The position numbers and the translations under genes are program-made. A stretch of DNA of 64,000 bases from positions 306,322 to 370,321 of the forward strand of contig JAPTYO010000004.1 in the NCBI GenBank assembly GCA_036873135.1, written 5' to 3'. The notes beneath the pieces were generated by a model. The model did not search any database, was not told where the DNA came from, and saw nothing but the letters and a program-made list of their open reading frames with translations. Below are positions 41,170 to 52,764 of this stretch, one piece after another. Within the stretch, counting starts at the first letter, position 1, and each line of letters starts with the position of its first letter. The stretch is from Clarkia xantiana subsp. parviflora (Eukaryota; Streptophyta; Magnoliopsida; Myrtales; Onagraceae).

Positions 41170-42717
41170 TTAACCCAAGGAGTACAAGTGTAAGCACGGT
41201 ACTATTTTTTCTTGTATTTGCTGAACTGAAAGCAACATTTCATCTTCTTCTTCTTCTTCTTCATCTCCGAGTCGGGTTGTTGGAGAAGGAATATCTTCGG
41301 GTTCTCTCTCGGGTTTAACCCATCTGCCATGCTTATTCCGAACCAACCCTTTATTCGCCATCTGATACCACCAAGGAGGAATCCTCAGCTCATCTATCAG
41401 TAAGTTGCTTGCCTTGTTCACCAAGGCAACATCCCTCCTCGCTTCTTCCCTAAACCCGAACCCATCCACAAGGTGTAGGTAAGTTTCCACACTATGGTAC
41501 CCGATCGGGTTGAACCCGCATTTCAGATACGGCGACAACTTGGAGTCGAGCCGCAGCTCGGTCCCTACATGAGTATACACCCACTCTAATGTCCCAGTTA
41601 TGTCCTCAAATTTCTCCACACATTCATTGAGTATGAAACCAGGCATTCTAGGAACTATGTCTTGCTCCAACACAATTCTTAATGTCTTAACCCCGAGAGC
41701 CTTGAGTTCGTCTCTGAAAGCAATGTTCCCGACCCGTGGGCCCGCGAACGATACCACGCTGATGTGGACCCCGGCGGGGACCACGTGGGCCGCCTCGTGG
41801 GCGTTTAGTAGGGCTAGTGCACCTCCGAGACTATGTCCTGTTATTGTGAGGCTCACTTCTTCTCCTCTATCCATATATTGCTTCACCAGTCTCGAAATTT
41901 CCAACATTGCTTGCTCCGATGCACTGGATTTGTTATACCGTGTGGAATCTTTTTTCGAGGTGTAGATGCTTAGGAACCCGTGCTCGACCCGTGAATCTCC
42001 GTGCCCGATCGGTTCGAGATTCCTCTGCAAGTTATCGTACCACTCTGACGGGGCCACCGTGCCCCGCCACGTCACCGCAATGTCCCTCCGCCCGATGCGG
42101 GCAGTCTCCACGTCATCACTCACGGCTACGAATCCGACCCAGTTGGAGTCCTTGCTCCACGTGTTGGGCACGTGGGACCGGTTTAGCCAGCTCGGCATTT
42201 CAAGGTGTGACATGGCATATATATACTCAGTCACCCTATACCCATTTTCCGAAAGACCTAACTCGTCGAAAAGCTTCCCCTCGTTGTACCTGCAGCTTCC
42301 GCAGTACTCGGAGAAGGAGTCAAAGTCAAACGCGTCGTACGTTGCCTGAGCGAACTCGCCGTACTTGATAATTTCTCGCCGGAGCCAAGGGTGGAGGGGG
42401 TTAAGGAGATTATCCCAATCTTTCGAGCCGTGGATCTCGCGCCACTTGCTCGATACGTTCTCTTTAGGCGATTTCGGAGAAGTCGAGGTTTTCGCTTCGT
42501 GCCGGCTATGGAAGATGGAGGAATGAAGAATGTTGGTATTAGTTGTTGGAGGGGATTGTAAGTGGAGATGGAGGAGACTTGAGAGTGATTCGGCCAGGCG
42601 GTTGATTCGGTTTGTTGGGCGATTTACGGCGATTGCGCGATCGTTAAGGTTGATCCTGGCTTTGGTAGATTGAGAAACTATATTGAGGATTGGATTGTAG
42701 GCTATGGAAGATGCCAT
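41170..42717 (-). CDS. phospholipase A1, class I gamma type, plastid-targeted
   Basis: Intronless 515-residue lipase of the DAD1-like family, which releases fatty acids (including jasmonate precursors) from the sn-1 position of plastid glycerolipids. Residues 1 to about 85 are rich in Ser, Asn and basic residues with few acids, consistent with a chloroplast transit peptide. The mature part begins near SSKWREIHGSKDWDNLL. It contains TYDAFDFDSFSEYCGSC, the nucleophile elbow TITGHSLGGALALL, a probable catalytic Asp in EQDIVPRMPG and a His in GYHSVETYLHLVDGF. This order of family motifs fits PLA1-I gamma (At1g06800, At1g51440 group) better than DAD1 itself, from memory. The C-terminus after KPEREPEDIPSP is unusual: a run of Glu encoded by an imperfect CTT/GAA microsatellite (about 41242-41262), then a short tail. 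No frameshift is seen. A fairly GC-rich coding region contrasts with AT-rich flanks. Confidence 0.88.
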   Translation of the reverse strand: MASSIAYNPILNIVSQSTKARINLNDRAIAVNRPTNRINRLAESLSSLLHLHLQSPPTTNTNILHSSIFHSRHEAKTSTSPKSPKENVSSKWREIHGSKDWDNLLNPLHPWLRREIIKYGEFAQATYDAFDFDSFSEYCGSCRYNEGKLFDELGLSENGYRVTEYIYAMSHLEMPSWLNRSHVPNTWSKDSNWVGFVAVSDDVETARIGRRDIAVTWRGTVAPSEWYDNLQRNLEPIGHGDSRVEHGFLSIYTSKKDSTRYNKSSASEQAMLEISRLVKQYMDRGEEVSLTITGHSLGGALALLNAHEAAHVVPAGVHISVVSFAGPRVGNIAFRDELKALGVKTLRIVLEQDIVPRMPGFILNECVEKFEDITGTLEWVYTHVGTELRLDSKLSPYLKCGFNPIGYHSVETYLHLVDGFGFREEARRDVALVNKASNLLIDELRIPPWWYQMANKGLVRNKHGRWVKPEREPEDIPSPTTRLGDEEEEEEDEMLLSVQQIQEKIVPCLHLYSLG

Positions 42718-43256
42718 GAATGAAGAAAATGCCTTGAAGAATTGATACTAGAGAAAGGGAGGGAAAAAAGGGTATATATAGAGTTGAGAGGGCTTATGAC
42801 AAACTCTTACCAAAGACTGGACTTGGAAATGTTGAACAAGAATTTTCTTCATTCTTATTCAAAGCGACGCCGTACAGCTTGCATTCCCACTGACAATTTA
42901 CATGGTCAAGTACACTGTACGTGTGCACTACAGGGGTATAAGGAAACTACCGTGAACTTTTCAAGAACTCAAGCAATCTTTTGGTATCAAAAAGATTGAT
43001 TTGCTAAATTTTAATTCAAGTCAATCTTTTTGATACCGAATTGACTATGAGCTTTCTTATGCTCAACTCGAGAGTAAACTCAAGCTTTTTTTCTTTCAAT
43101 TTTTTTTCTTTATGGCCATGTTTCAAAATCTTATTCAGTTGAGTTTATTCTAACTATATATATATATTCTATTCAAGACGAACTCAAATAAAAAAAGTCT
43201 ATTCGTATCGAGTTCAAATTTAAACTAAGTACACAATTTATGATTTAGTTGGACGA
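42718..43256. other. PLA1 upstream region with a 17-bp hairpin
   Basis: The 5' side of the PLA1 gene; GTATATATAG at about 42770-42780 is a possible TATA region on the minus strand (ctatatatac). GGTATCAAAAAGATTGA at 42983-42999 is perfectly inverted at 43021-43037 with a 21-nt loop. No gene is seen. Confidence 0.45.
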
Positions 43257-43265
43257 TTTTAAATT

Positions 43266-43773
43266 GGGTTTATAGATGTTTTGGTTCCCTATGTTTGCCC
43301 ACTTTTGGATTTTGGTTCTACATGTTTGGTTTTGCCTATTTTTGGTACCATACGTTTGCCAATTGTATACTTTTGGTCCGACCGTTAGTTGACCGTTAGA
43401 GTTGATCGTTAAATAGTCACGTGACTTGCACATGCCTAGCCCCAAATTTTGATTTTTTTCAATTTAATCCTCAAAATTTTTTCCCTGACTTTTTATTCTT
43501 GCAAATTAGCCATTAAACATTTTCAACCGCACCCTAGGACTAAATTGACCTAGCCATGGTCCGACCCATGGCTAGTAGAACCATGGCTAGGGTCGCCGGA
43601 ACCGGGCAACCCTAACCATGGTCCGACCTAGCCATGGGTCGGACCATGGCTAGGTCAATTTAGCAATTGGGTTCAATTGGCAAACGTATAGTACCAAAAA
43701 TAGTCAAAACCAAACATGTGGTACCAAAAGTCAAAAGTGAGCAAACATAGGGTACCAAAAAACCTATAAACCC
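43266..43773. mobile_element. Mutator-like foldback MITE, 9-bp TSD TTTTAAATT
   Basis: A 508-bp inverted repeat with tips GGGTTTATAG...AACCTATAAACCC. TTTTAAATT is repeated exactly at 43257-43265 and 43774-43782. The arms contain ggtaccatacgtttgcc and its complement. The centre (43545-43660) is an array of GACCATGG/CCATGGCTAGGTC words. It lies between PLA1 and ERD4, 269 bp beyond the ERD4 stop codon. Confidence 0.9.
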
Positions 43774-44041
43774 TTTTAAATTTAGCAAGTTGACAAGCTC
43801 TAACACATCAAGAATGAAACCGAGTTGAACTCGAGTAAAATAAATCAAGTCGCCTAGCAAATACTTGGCTTGAATACCCATTGCACAACTATTGATTCAA
43901 AGTTGTAATTTAATTAGTTACACCCTGAACAATTAAAATACCTATCAAATTACCACACAACATACATCAAACAAACTAAGCAATACCCCTAAACAGCATT
44001 ATCAACACTCCAAGCACGCATCTAGAAGTAAGAATCCAAAA

Positions 44042-47000
44042 CTACACTTGCGAACTGCTTCTCGTCAAAGCATCCTCGTACTCGTCAGTATCGATCTTCT
44101 CGTCGCTCAAGCTCGCAGGAATGTAGGCTCGGTAGATCAGTTCCATGTTGGGTGTTTCTGCCAACTTCTGGGCTGCAACGTCCAGTGCCGATTTCTTGAA
44201 GGACTTGTAGAATTTAGTGCTGCACACGTATCCGAAAATGAAAGACAGTATAATGGAGGGAATCAGAATCGGGGCGAAAATGAATTTCTTGGACCCGAAG
44301 TAACCGAATGTAGTGGCTTGGAAGAGGATCAGAGCAGCCAAGATTCGGGTATGAAGATGCGGCCACATTCGTCCGTAGCTGTCGTACTTCGGAACATACA
44401 CCTTCAATGCCTGTTCAGTGAAACATCCATAAATTAGTTTCAAAGCATGAAATGCAAATTTGTGACATGTCAGAGAAACAAAACTTGTTCTTGTTTCGTA
44501 CCTGATTTCGAAGAATGAGCCAACCTAAGGCAAAGTAAGTCGCACCAAACGGGATAATGAGAGGAGCGATGATCGAGTAGCAGAACACGATGATCATAAT
44601 CAACATATCTCCAGGGGCTCTGGTCGGGTATCCAAGATCGTTTGGTGCCCAAGCTTCCTTTATGTCTGCTTCGGTCTTGCACAGATACTTCTTCTTCACA
44701 TGAAATATGATGAGAGGCACGATCCGGGATAGCTCGAGCCCGTAGCTGATAAAGAATCTGACAACGAATCCAACACAGAATACGATGTCAGTCACTGCAA
44801 AATAAAACATCTCCCGTTTCAGAAAATGAAATTTTTTAAAAAAATGTTCTTACTTGAGAGCGACGAAAGTGACGAAGAAGGTTGCATTTGCAGGAAGACT
44901 GTTTGCGAGGATCGAGATAGTTTGGTTCGGGTCTTTTTCGATTGTCTTTAACGAATCGAAGAGGGTCCCACCAAGCGTAACTCCAATGAACACGTTTAAC
45001 ACGCCGAAGTAGAAGTACTTTCCGGAAGCAGCTCTCTCTATATGGCTCTGCTTCGGAATCCCTTCTTTCTTGGACAAGAAGAGAAGTAGCTTGGGCAGCA
45101 AGGCTAGGAAGACAATGAGTGCAATCTGAGGGAGAAAAGCTTCCAACACGGTCTTGATCTCGACTTGATCGACAATGACTTTGAGGAACGGAAGCAACTT
45201 CCTTAGATTCTCAAGAGTCGTAAATGCCGACACAAACGCAATCGGGATCATGTAAAACAATATCATCAACGCGACCATCGCGTAAATCACGTACTGTCTG
45301 ACCTGTAGTGATGAACCCAAACCCGAGGTTAGCGGGTGCACTACTATCAAACTAAAAACACTATGCAAAACATAAGGTCCTGACTGACCTGTCTGTCAAA
45401 GTACTTGATGTGGAGGTTGGTCCATATGAGTCCGGAAGGTTCCGGAGCATCATCGACCATCCACATGTCGAGACGAGTGGCGTGTAAGCTTTGAGCTGCG
45501 GAAGCAGCAGTGACTCGACTGGTGAAGAAGACAACGGCTGCATCTTGTTGCTTCTCTCTGAGTGTTAGCTTCTGCTCTGCTTCAAGCTGCGGCACGAGTT
45601 CACTGATCTTCTCGTTGTAGTATTCGATGCTGTCGACTTTTTCACCGATAAATCCGAGGAACCCTGTTTTGTTTGTCGGTCGGGTTTTGGATTGCTCAAA
45701 TATTGCTTCGGCTCGGATTAGCTTCTTTCTGAACGCTTCGAGCTCTCCATAGATTTTGTCAACCTACACCACAAGAAGAAACATACAAAAATGATACACG
45801 CAATTTCTGACATGCACAAATACACAAGCTGTAACAGAGCTGTTTTTCACATCTCTAACACGACACGATACGAGTACAGCCAGTGTTTTGAATTATCTGA
45901 GATTTCAATTACTTCACCAATATAAGTAAAGAAACTTTGCTCCAAACATACCTTTTTGTTGTCTGTGACGATGATCGACCTGTAAAATGTATCGGGATAA
46001 ATAGCCTTGAAATACGAATCGACTTGTTCTTTTCGGGTTTGTCCCTCTGGTGGAGAAGGAATATCTCGCACGACCACTGCAAACTGCTGCACTCGCACTT
46101 CTGGAGACTTCAAAGCATCCACTCTCAACTCGACAACATGATTATACGCTTTCCATAAGAAGTAGTACGTAACAAGCGAAACCCAGTACACGCATACCAA
46201 GAATCCCCACAATCTATTACTCTTTTCCTACAATCATCAAGAAGACAGGTTCAAGATTTGCTTTATGTGGTAAATATAATGAGAGAAACCAAATCAAGAG
46301 AAGACACACCGCAACGTTTCCCATAGACAATTTGTCTAATTCATTGAAAGTTCCATTGCTTAATGTGCTGTTTGCTGTCTTTGGGCTGTAATCAGTCATT
46401 GCAACAGGTAGTAGAACCGGCAGCAGTAGCAGTCCGGAGAAGACGAATATCCCAAGCACTGAAAGATATGCATATAATAAGGTACACCATTGATGGTCAA
46501 AATACTACAAAGGCATAACATTAAAATCCACAATACCAGAAGATGCATCATGTTCAAACTTTATTGAGATTTGAGGGTTGTTTTCAAATTAGTTATATCA
46601 GCTTCAATCACTCAATTAAGTTACCAAATTCACAGTTTACAGAATCCGAATGACGATAGAGATATTCAATGATAGCTATATCACATTCAGTTTTTGAATA
46701 AAAGTTTCTTACATAAGATACAACACTACCAAGCCAAAATCGTAACAATCAAATCCTACTAAGTACTAACTCACTCGAAAGATTAAAAAAAAAAATATTT
46801 TGAAAAAAGATGCAAGTTTTTCAAGACCCTTCTCAAAAACCTAATGAAACCAGTGCCATGATAGAATGCGCAGATCATCCACAATTCCAGAAGAAGCATA
46901 GTGTTCAACTTTTATTAAGGGTAGTGCAGAGTTATTTTTGCTTCAATCACTCATATTAGTTAACAAATTCATATATTACCGAATCAGAATGTTCGATAGA

Positions 47001-47996
47001 GATCCAATGATAGTTCCATAACATTCAGTTAGAATGAAAGTTTGTTACACAACATACAAGACTCCATATTCAAGCCAAAAATCACATCAGTAAATAAAAA
47101 GATCAAGAACCTAAAAACAGTCACAGCTATAGGACATGTTGATAATTGCTGTCACAAATTTAAAATGTTGATTGATATTTAGTATACCAAATATCATTTT
47201 TTTTATTTCCAAATATTTGCACTAATAATTGGCCAAACAAAAAAAAAGATAAAGCATTAAATAAGCCTACTCCATAAGCAACAAATCTTATTCTAACAGA
47301 GAGGGTAAAACATGATTTTGTTGCTTCAAATGTTAATTTTAAGGTCAAAATTAGTCGGGAAAAAAAGGGGAAAACAAAAAATTTGACTGTTAATATAATG
47401 AATATCAACATTTATAATCTGGGACAATGATTAACAACATAACTTATAGTTGAGACCATTTTTACATTCTTAACCCTAAATCAAATCCTACTAAGTAGTT
47501 GGCCAAAAAAATCCTACTAAGTACTAACTCACTCAAAAGATAAAAGAGCCTAATATAGTAAATATGCAATTTTTTCAAGACCCTTCTAATAAAACCTAAA
47601 TAAACCAAAGCCATGAATAAAATTCCCAATGAATCCAGAGCAAAAAAGCTGCCTAATCAATCAAACACAGGAAATCTACATTGCTGCTTCACTAATTAGG
47701 TGATACTGAGAAAGAATCAACAAACCTGTGCTGAGGAAGACGAAGTAGACAGCCGTGTCGACATTGGAAGCCTGAACAATGTCCTGCTCCGACGAAGTGA
47801 ACGCCTCCTTGATCCACGAAAAGGGATTTCGATTAGCAAAGCCGCCCTCGAATGGATCCTGGCCCTTGAGAAGGCGGTTCGGGTAGTAGACCTCCTTGTT
47901 TCCAGGCTGCCTCGACAGCCATGTGAAGAGCAGCATCAGCACTATGAAGATGATGACGTATGACGTCAGCGACGTTATGAAGGAAGCCAGATCCAT
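44042..47996 (-). CDS. ERD4: ERD4-like OSCA/CSC1 calcium-permeable channel
   Basis: Membrane protein of the OSCA/TMEM63 family (DUF221 core), mechanosensitive or osmosensitive cation channels. Seven exons (minus): 47996-47726, 46458-46310, 46227-45952, 45763-45389, 45302-44854, 44757-44502, 44410-44042; 2145 nt, 714 residues, close to Arabidopsis ERD4 (OSCA3.1). The first exon reads like ERD4: ITSLTSYVIIFIVLMLLFTW, then YYPNRLLKG and NPFSWIKEAFTSSEQD. Further hydrophobic helices appear at GIFVFSGLLLLPVLLPVAM and GFLVCVYWVSLVTYYFLW. The long cytosolic loop (exons 3-4) carries QFAVVVRDIP and AAVVFFTSR. Pore-domain helices follow in exons 5-7 (PQIALIVFLALLPKLLLFLS; SNSLPANATFF-type region; LIMIIVFCYSIIAPLI). 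Exon 6 begins at an internal acceptor, 44757, because the upstream in-frame sequence would add residues absent from the family and break phase. Intron 1 is 1.27 kb, with a tandem duplication and a repeat insertion. Confidence 0.92.
46532..47610 (-). repeat. tandem duplication in ERD4 intron 1, second copy interrupted
   Basis: Copy A (about 46532-46875) and copy B (about 46878-47110 plus 47480-47610) share, in order: cacaattccagaagatgcat, gcttcaatcactca, ttaccgaatc-gaatg-cgatagag, cattcagtt, aagccaaaaatc, aaatcctactaagtactaactcactc, ttttttcaagacccttct and ccagtgccatga. An R2 repeat at about 47220-47475 lies inside copy B. Confidence 0.75.
47220..47475. repeat. dispersed repeat R2, copy in ERD4 intron 1
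   Basis: Shares ataagcaacaaatct, gattttgttgctt, ttaattttaaggtcaaaat, gaatatcaacatttataatctgggacaa and aacataacttatagttgagacc with the 26.7 and 10.3 kb copies. It ends TTCTTAACCC, the GGGTTAAG tip in reverse. The left end is unclear. Confidence 0.6.
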
Positions 47997-50460
47997 CTTG
48001 CTCTGCTCTCTGCAACTCTTCTCTCAGTTTCTGCTGATTAGCGTAGTAAATAAGAGTGAGCGACCGGCCCTTCAGTGGAATTTAGGGTTTCGAGAGGAGC
48101 TTCGTTACGGATACATTAATGGCGGAGGAAGTAACCGTTGGGGGAGGAGAGGGAGGATTCAGAGGGAAGATGGAGAGAGGAGTTAATATAACGCAAAGCA
48201 AAAGGAAGGACGCGGAGAGAACACTGATGCGAACTACGGAGGATTGGTTGGTGGGGTTCACTGTGATTTCTTTACTTTACTTTGGATTCACTTGACTTTG
48301 TTTACTGCAGAAGAAGGTGGAGAGAGACGAAGAAGAAGATGAGGCGACAGAGGATGGAAAATGACGGTACACAGTTGGGGAGGATGAAATGACCATGTTA
48401 ACCTTCTCGGCTTCAACTGTCAGTTAACCGACTATTTAATGCATACTGAAATTGTAGTCCTCCAACTTCTTTATATTTACGAATTTTACCTTTATGCTCT
48501 TTTCTTTTACTTTTCTCTCCCTCTATTATCGACCTATCTCATTTTCTTTTATTTTCTTTGAATTCTGGATTTATGGTTATTATTTTATATATATGCAAAA
48601 CGAGTTAATAGATATATAAAGTATAAAATTAAACCACACGTTTACATATCACTAATTAGATGAAATCAGAAATCTTCTTACATCGGTTGAATTTGACTAA
48701 AACTAAAACTAATATGTTCAAATCACCGCAAGAGTAAGGTAAAGTAATTTTCACATAATGGACTTTTAAAAATTTGTTCTAGCCAACATGTAAAGGAAAA
48801 TGTTGAATTATATAAATAGTAGATCACGTCTTCATCTTGCACCTTGAAATTTTAAAACAGTATATATCAAATAGTAAGTCAGAAAATTTTCACCAAATAA
48901 CTGAAATAAGAAATTAGAGTGTGAAAGCACTCGTAGACCTCAAAATCATGAATCCAAGTGTTGTATTACATTGTTAGGTGCTGGAACTCAATAAGAACTC
49001 TTAAATATAATTCTTACTGAGACAATTTGTAAGTATTCATACAAGTTTATTATATAACCATACTACCATAGGTAACTTAACACATAAATGATTGTTTCCA
49101 ATCATATGACTTAACAACTAATAAATCTATATTGTTTATAAAAAAAAAATAAAAAAAAAATCTATATTATTTTTGTTAACAACTATGGATAATCGAATGA
49201 TGTATTCACATTGATTATGATACTTCCTTTAAGGTTAATTCTTATAAGAATTATAATTAGTTGCGGGTGCACACACGCTCAGTTTTTATAGGTTTTTAAA
49301 ACCAACTTGATTTTAATTCGGGATGAGTTTTTCTAAACGGTCTCAATTTGGACGGAGCCATTAGAGCATCCGCATGTGGATGCATCAACATTTTGATGGA
49401 GAACCTCTCTATGTACCATTGAAGTTGACTTAATTTTTGTCCAATTTTTTTTAGAAGTATTTACTATCTCTCGTCTCACCATTACTCTACCATTTTTAAA
49501 TTCACATATTTTTTACTTTTTATTCATAAAAGAAAAAGAAATGATACTAAAAAAAATATGGGGCTTGAACATGGTAAACATCATTAAAATAGTCATTGAC
49601 AATTTCTAAACGTTTTTATTTTATAAGACATATTAATTAGTTGACACATATTTTGTACAAAGTGAGATTGGAGTTGGGGTTGTACATTGTGAATCATCTT
49701 AAAAAACAATGAGATAATTATCACCCTTAATTTTATGATGTGCAATTTAATTTTTAAAATATATTATCAATTTAATCATTTAAAATCTGTATGTGCCCCT
49801 TCAAATTTTTATAGTAATTATTTATTTTAACTCAAATTTCACCTTAAACAGAATTCCTAACTTCGTCACTAACTCTCATAACAATTTCCCTCAGATTTCG
49901 GCTTTCCAGTAGCATTTATTCGTTTAACCATTTTTTTTTTAAAAAAAAAAAGCATTTATTCGTTTAACCATGAATGCTACCGCAGAGCGTGTTACGTACA
50001 CGCTCCATCAATCAGCACTCAGCCGACAGTATGGGCTCACCAGCTAACGCGAGTGGTAAACACCAGCGCGTGATAATAAAATCGTTGTCTTCGGGGGAGC
50101 CAATAACAGTCACAAAAAGAAAACATAGAGACGTGGCACATGTAGGGCTTCGGGGGGAGGAAGACGTGGCTGCATTTAAAGCTGCCGACACTTTTTTTTT
50201 TACTGTTACCATAATCAGACCGTGATGACCATTGACTGACTCTCTCTTTTAAAAAGTTTTGGTTTGACATATTATAACTGATTTAGAAAATGAATTCTCA
50301 TACTAATAAAAAATATTAATATAATTATTTTTTATTCAAGTCATATTATCGATCATCGTAATGGTCGGTTTAAATAATCATTTCGATACGGATACATCTT
50401 TTTTTTAAGTGAAAATTTATCAACATTTTTTGCCAGTGCGGTGTACAAGTACAACCCTTT

Positions 50461-50491
<31 letters not shown>

Positions 50492-51180
50492 AGTATATAT
50501 ATAAGTACTTTTACGTTAAAATAATAATCGAAAAAGGGCAAACTTACATTGGAATTTTTATTAATATATATATATATATATATATAAATATAAAATAATA
50601 TAATTTATACAAAGTGTTTTTAAAGTTTAAACTGACTTTTTTTAATATATATAATGTTTATAACATTGAGTTGTCTTTTTCTTAAAAAGAACGTTTTGTC
50701 CGTTTCCGCTCTATAATTAATAAAAAGAAAAAATAACGTTAAAATCCGCTTTACCTATCAATATATGTCAACTTGTCATTTATACACACAGATAGATGAG
50801 CGGTGTCGTATTGAAAGTTTCCTCCAATCTTATCCGAACGGCACTTGTCTTGTGTATTGATGAATGTATATGTAGGCACATAATAATGGCCGAGTAGCTA
50901 ACACGTTGTATGGTTTTGGTGGGCGACACTTGGCAATATAACTCTGATACGATTGACGATAAGTGATCATATATTCTTACGCAAATAAATGGAGCCCAAT
51001 TTCAATAATTGTGAGTACAGCCAAAGGCCTCCAGTTTGAAACAAGAGAGTGATAGAAGATAAATCAGTGTGTATTTATCTATCTTTTTAATAATTTATTA
51101 TTATTATTATTATTTGTGTATTTTTTTTTTTTTGGAGTTGTTGTAACTATTGAAAATCTGTTTGTATTGCAGTATGCGGG
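47997..51180. other. ERD4 promoter and AT-rich intergenic
   Basis: 47997-48400 is the ERD4 leader and promoter side. 48400-49940 is featureless AT-rich sequence. 49970-50225 is more GC-balanced and holds ACGTGGC/GACGTGGC words (near 50132 and 50165), but no recognisable gene: its 83-codon plus frame lacks motifs. (TA)n tracts lie at about 50466-50491 and 50564-50585. Confidence 0.45.
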
Positions 51181-51189
51181 TATATACGA

Positions 51190-51760
51190 TAATACGTGGT
51201 AAAAAATATATTCAAAATAATTTATCGCGTTTAAAAATTGATATTCAAAATATTTTTTTGTGACTTTTAGTTATTAAAAATTTATAATTATTGTACCAAT
51301 CGTAACTAAGTCTCAATTGACATAGCCCGGGTTGACACCGGACTAATTAGACCAGCCATAGTTGGGGTAGCCTATTTCAAGCGAACCTAACTATGTCTGA
51401 ACTAGCCCATGGGCTCAACCCGGGCTAGGTTAATTGGGATCAGATCCGATTGGATCCCAATCGAACCTACATCTCAGTTGACTTAGCTCGGGTCGAGCAC
51501 ATGGGTATGTAAGATCATGGTTGATGTCCCCTAGGTGAGACTAACCTAATAATGGCCGGACCTAGCCATGTACTCGAAGATTTAGTTCCGATTTGTTAAC
51601 ATTTTGAACTTTTCAGATACTTAAAGTTACAAAATCCATATCAAATACTAAACGCTTGTTATTTTAAATACATGTCTGATTTTAAATCATATTGCAGCAT
51701 CAAACGTAAATACAATGGTTTATGTTTCTAACATGAGCAAAAACGCTAAAAAATCTTTTA
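51190..51760. mobile_element. degenerate foldback related to the Mutator-like MITEs (tentative)
   Basis: The centre (51310-51580) is packed with gacatagcccgggt, ctagcccatgggctcaacccgggctaggt and gacctagccatg words like the centres of the 32058 and 43266 elements. The arms are too eroded for a target-site duplication. Confidence 0.35.
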
Positions 51761-51790
51761 CTTTTTTGGCATAAATAAACTTTAACTAGT

Positions 51791-52140
51791 CGTGGCGATA
51801 TTTTTCTTTTGAAGTTTTTCTATCTGGTGGGCTTCAGGCCCAAATACAACAAAAGCCCAAATATTGGGCCCTTAAGCTTATTCTTTTTCTTTCTAGACTA
51901 GGTTTTTGTTTCTGCTAAAGAGTTTTCGGCCCAGTTTTATTTCAAAATGAATTAGTCGTCGTGGCGAAAAAAGGTTTTTTAAGCTGTCTCTGGTGGGCTT
52001 CAGGCCTAAGTCCAATAAAAGCCCAAATATTGGGCCCATAAGCTTATTCTTTTTCTTTCTAGACTAGATTTAGGTATCTGTTTAAGAGTATTCGGCCTAG
52101 TTTCATTTCTACAATTCTCCGAGATTCTGCATCAAAATGA
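51791..52140. repeat. tandem promoter-like duplication with TGGGCC motifs
   Basis: Unit A starts at 51791 (cgtggcga) and unit B at 51960. Both hold ctggtgggcttcaggcc, aaaagcccaaatattgggcc, aagcttattctttttctttctagacta, agagt-ttcggcc and end in aaaATGAAT (ATG at 51947 and 52137). TGGGCC/GCCCA words resemble site II motifs of housekeeping promoters. The ATG frames stop after 2 and 18 codons, so no gene follows. Confidence 0.6.
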
Positions 52141-52239
52141 ATCGTATATCTGGTCAGCTAATCGGAGAATTTGAAGATTTGTCGCTTGGTTAGATAACTC
52201 GATTCAGGTATATGAAATAATAATAATAATAATTAAGAC

Positions 52240-52615
52240 CAGTATTATCAGAACCGGACCGGGGCCTGAACCGGCAGGGCCACCGGTTCCCGGTTCGACC
52301 GGTCGGACCCGGACCGAACCAGGTCCGACCGGTTTTAGTAAAAAACATACACATTTGCAGAGCAACAGTTGAAGTTTAACAGCTGCAGAACTGAATGTCG
52401 ATCTCTGCCTCTCTGTAAGTTAACCCTATTTTTTTTTTATTATTTTTAAATGAAAGGAGGCCGAACCGGAGTTCGCCCAAAACCGGCCGGTTCGGTGAAA
52501 ACTGGACTTCAAAACCGGGTTCGCTTACACCCTACGGAAATAAGTAAACTGAACCGTGGAGGGTTTCGGTCCGACCGCGGTCGGACCGCCGGCCAGTCCG
52601 GTTCTGATAACACTG
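52240..52615. mobile_element. hAT-like foldback element, 8-bp TSD ATTAAGAC
   Basis: A 376-bp element starting CAGTATTATCAGAACCGGAC and ending GTCCGGTTCTGATAACACTG, with GC-rich inverted ends full of ACCGGTT words. ATTAAGAC is repeated exactly at 52232-52239 and 52616-52623. The CAGTG tips and 8-bp duplication are typical of hAT. It is non-coding. Confidence 0.9.
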
Positions 52616-52764
52616 ATTAAGACAACTTGAAGATTAGTTGGGGGCAGAGGCCCTAGTTAGCTAGGGTTTTGTAGGCCAATAAGGTCACTTTCTTTCTCCA
52701 CTTTATTTGTTGCCGTACCCTACCAAATCTAACTGAGGCCTTTGCAAGATCTCTAAACTGCTTT

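Noticed and set aside
44757..44810. extension of ERD4 exon 6 to an upstream acceptor (TGCAG near 44797)
   Set aside because: Joining there breaks phase with exon 5 and gives a stop; the 44757 acceptor restores KFFISYGLELSR.
49974..50225. 83-codon frame in a GC-balanced patch
   Set aside because: No family resemblance, an overlapping antisense frame of equal quality, and a poly-T tract coding FFF; not supported as a gene.
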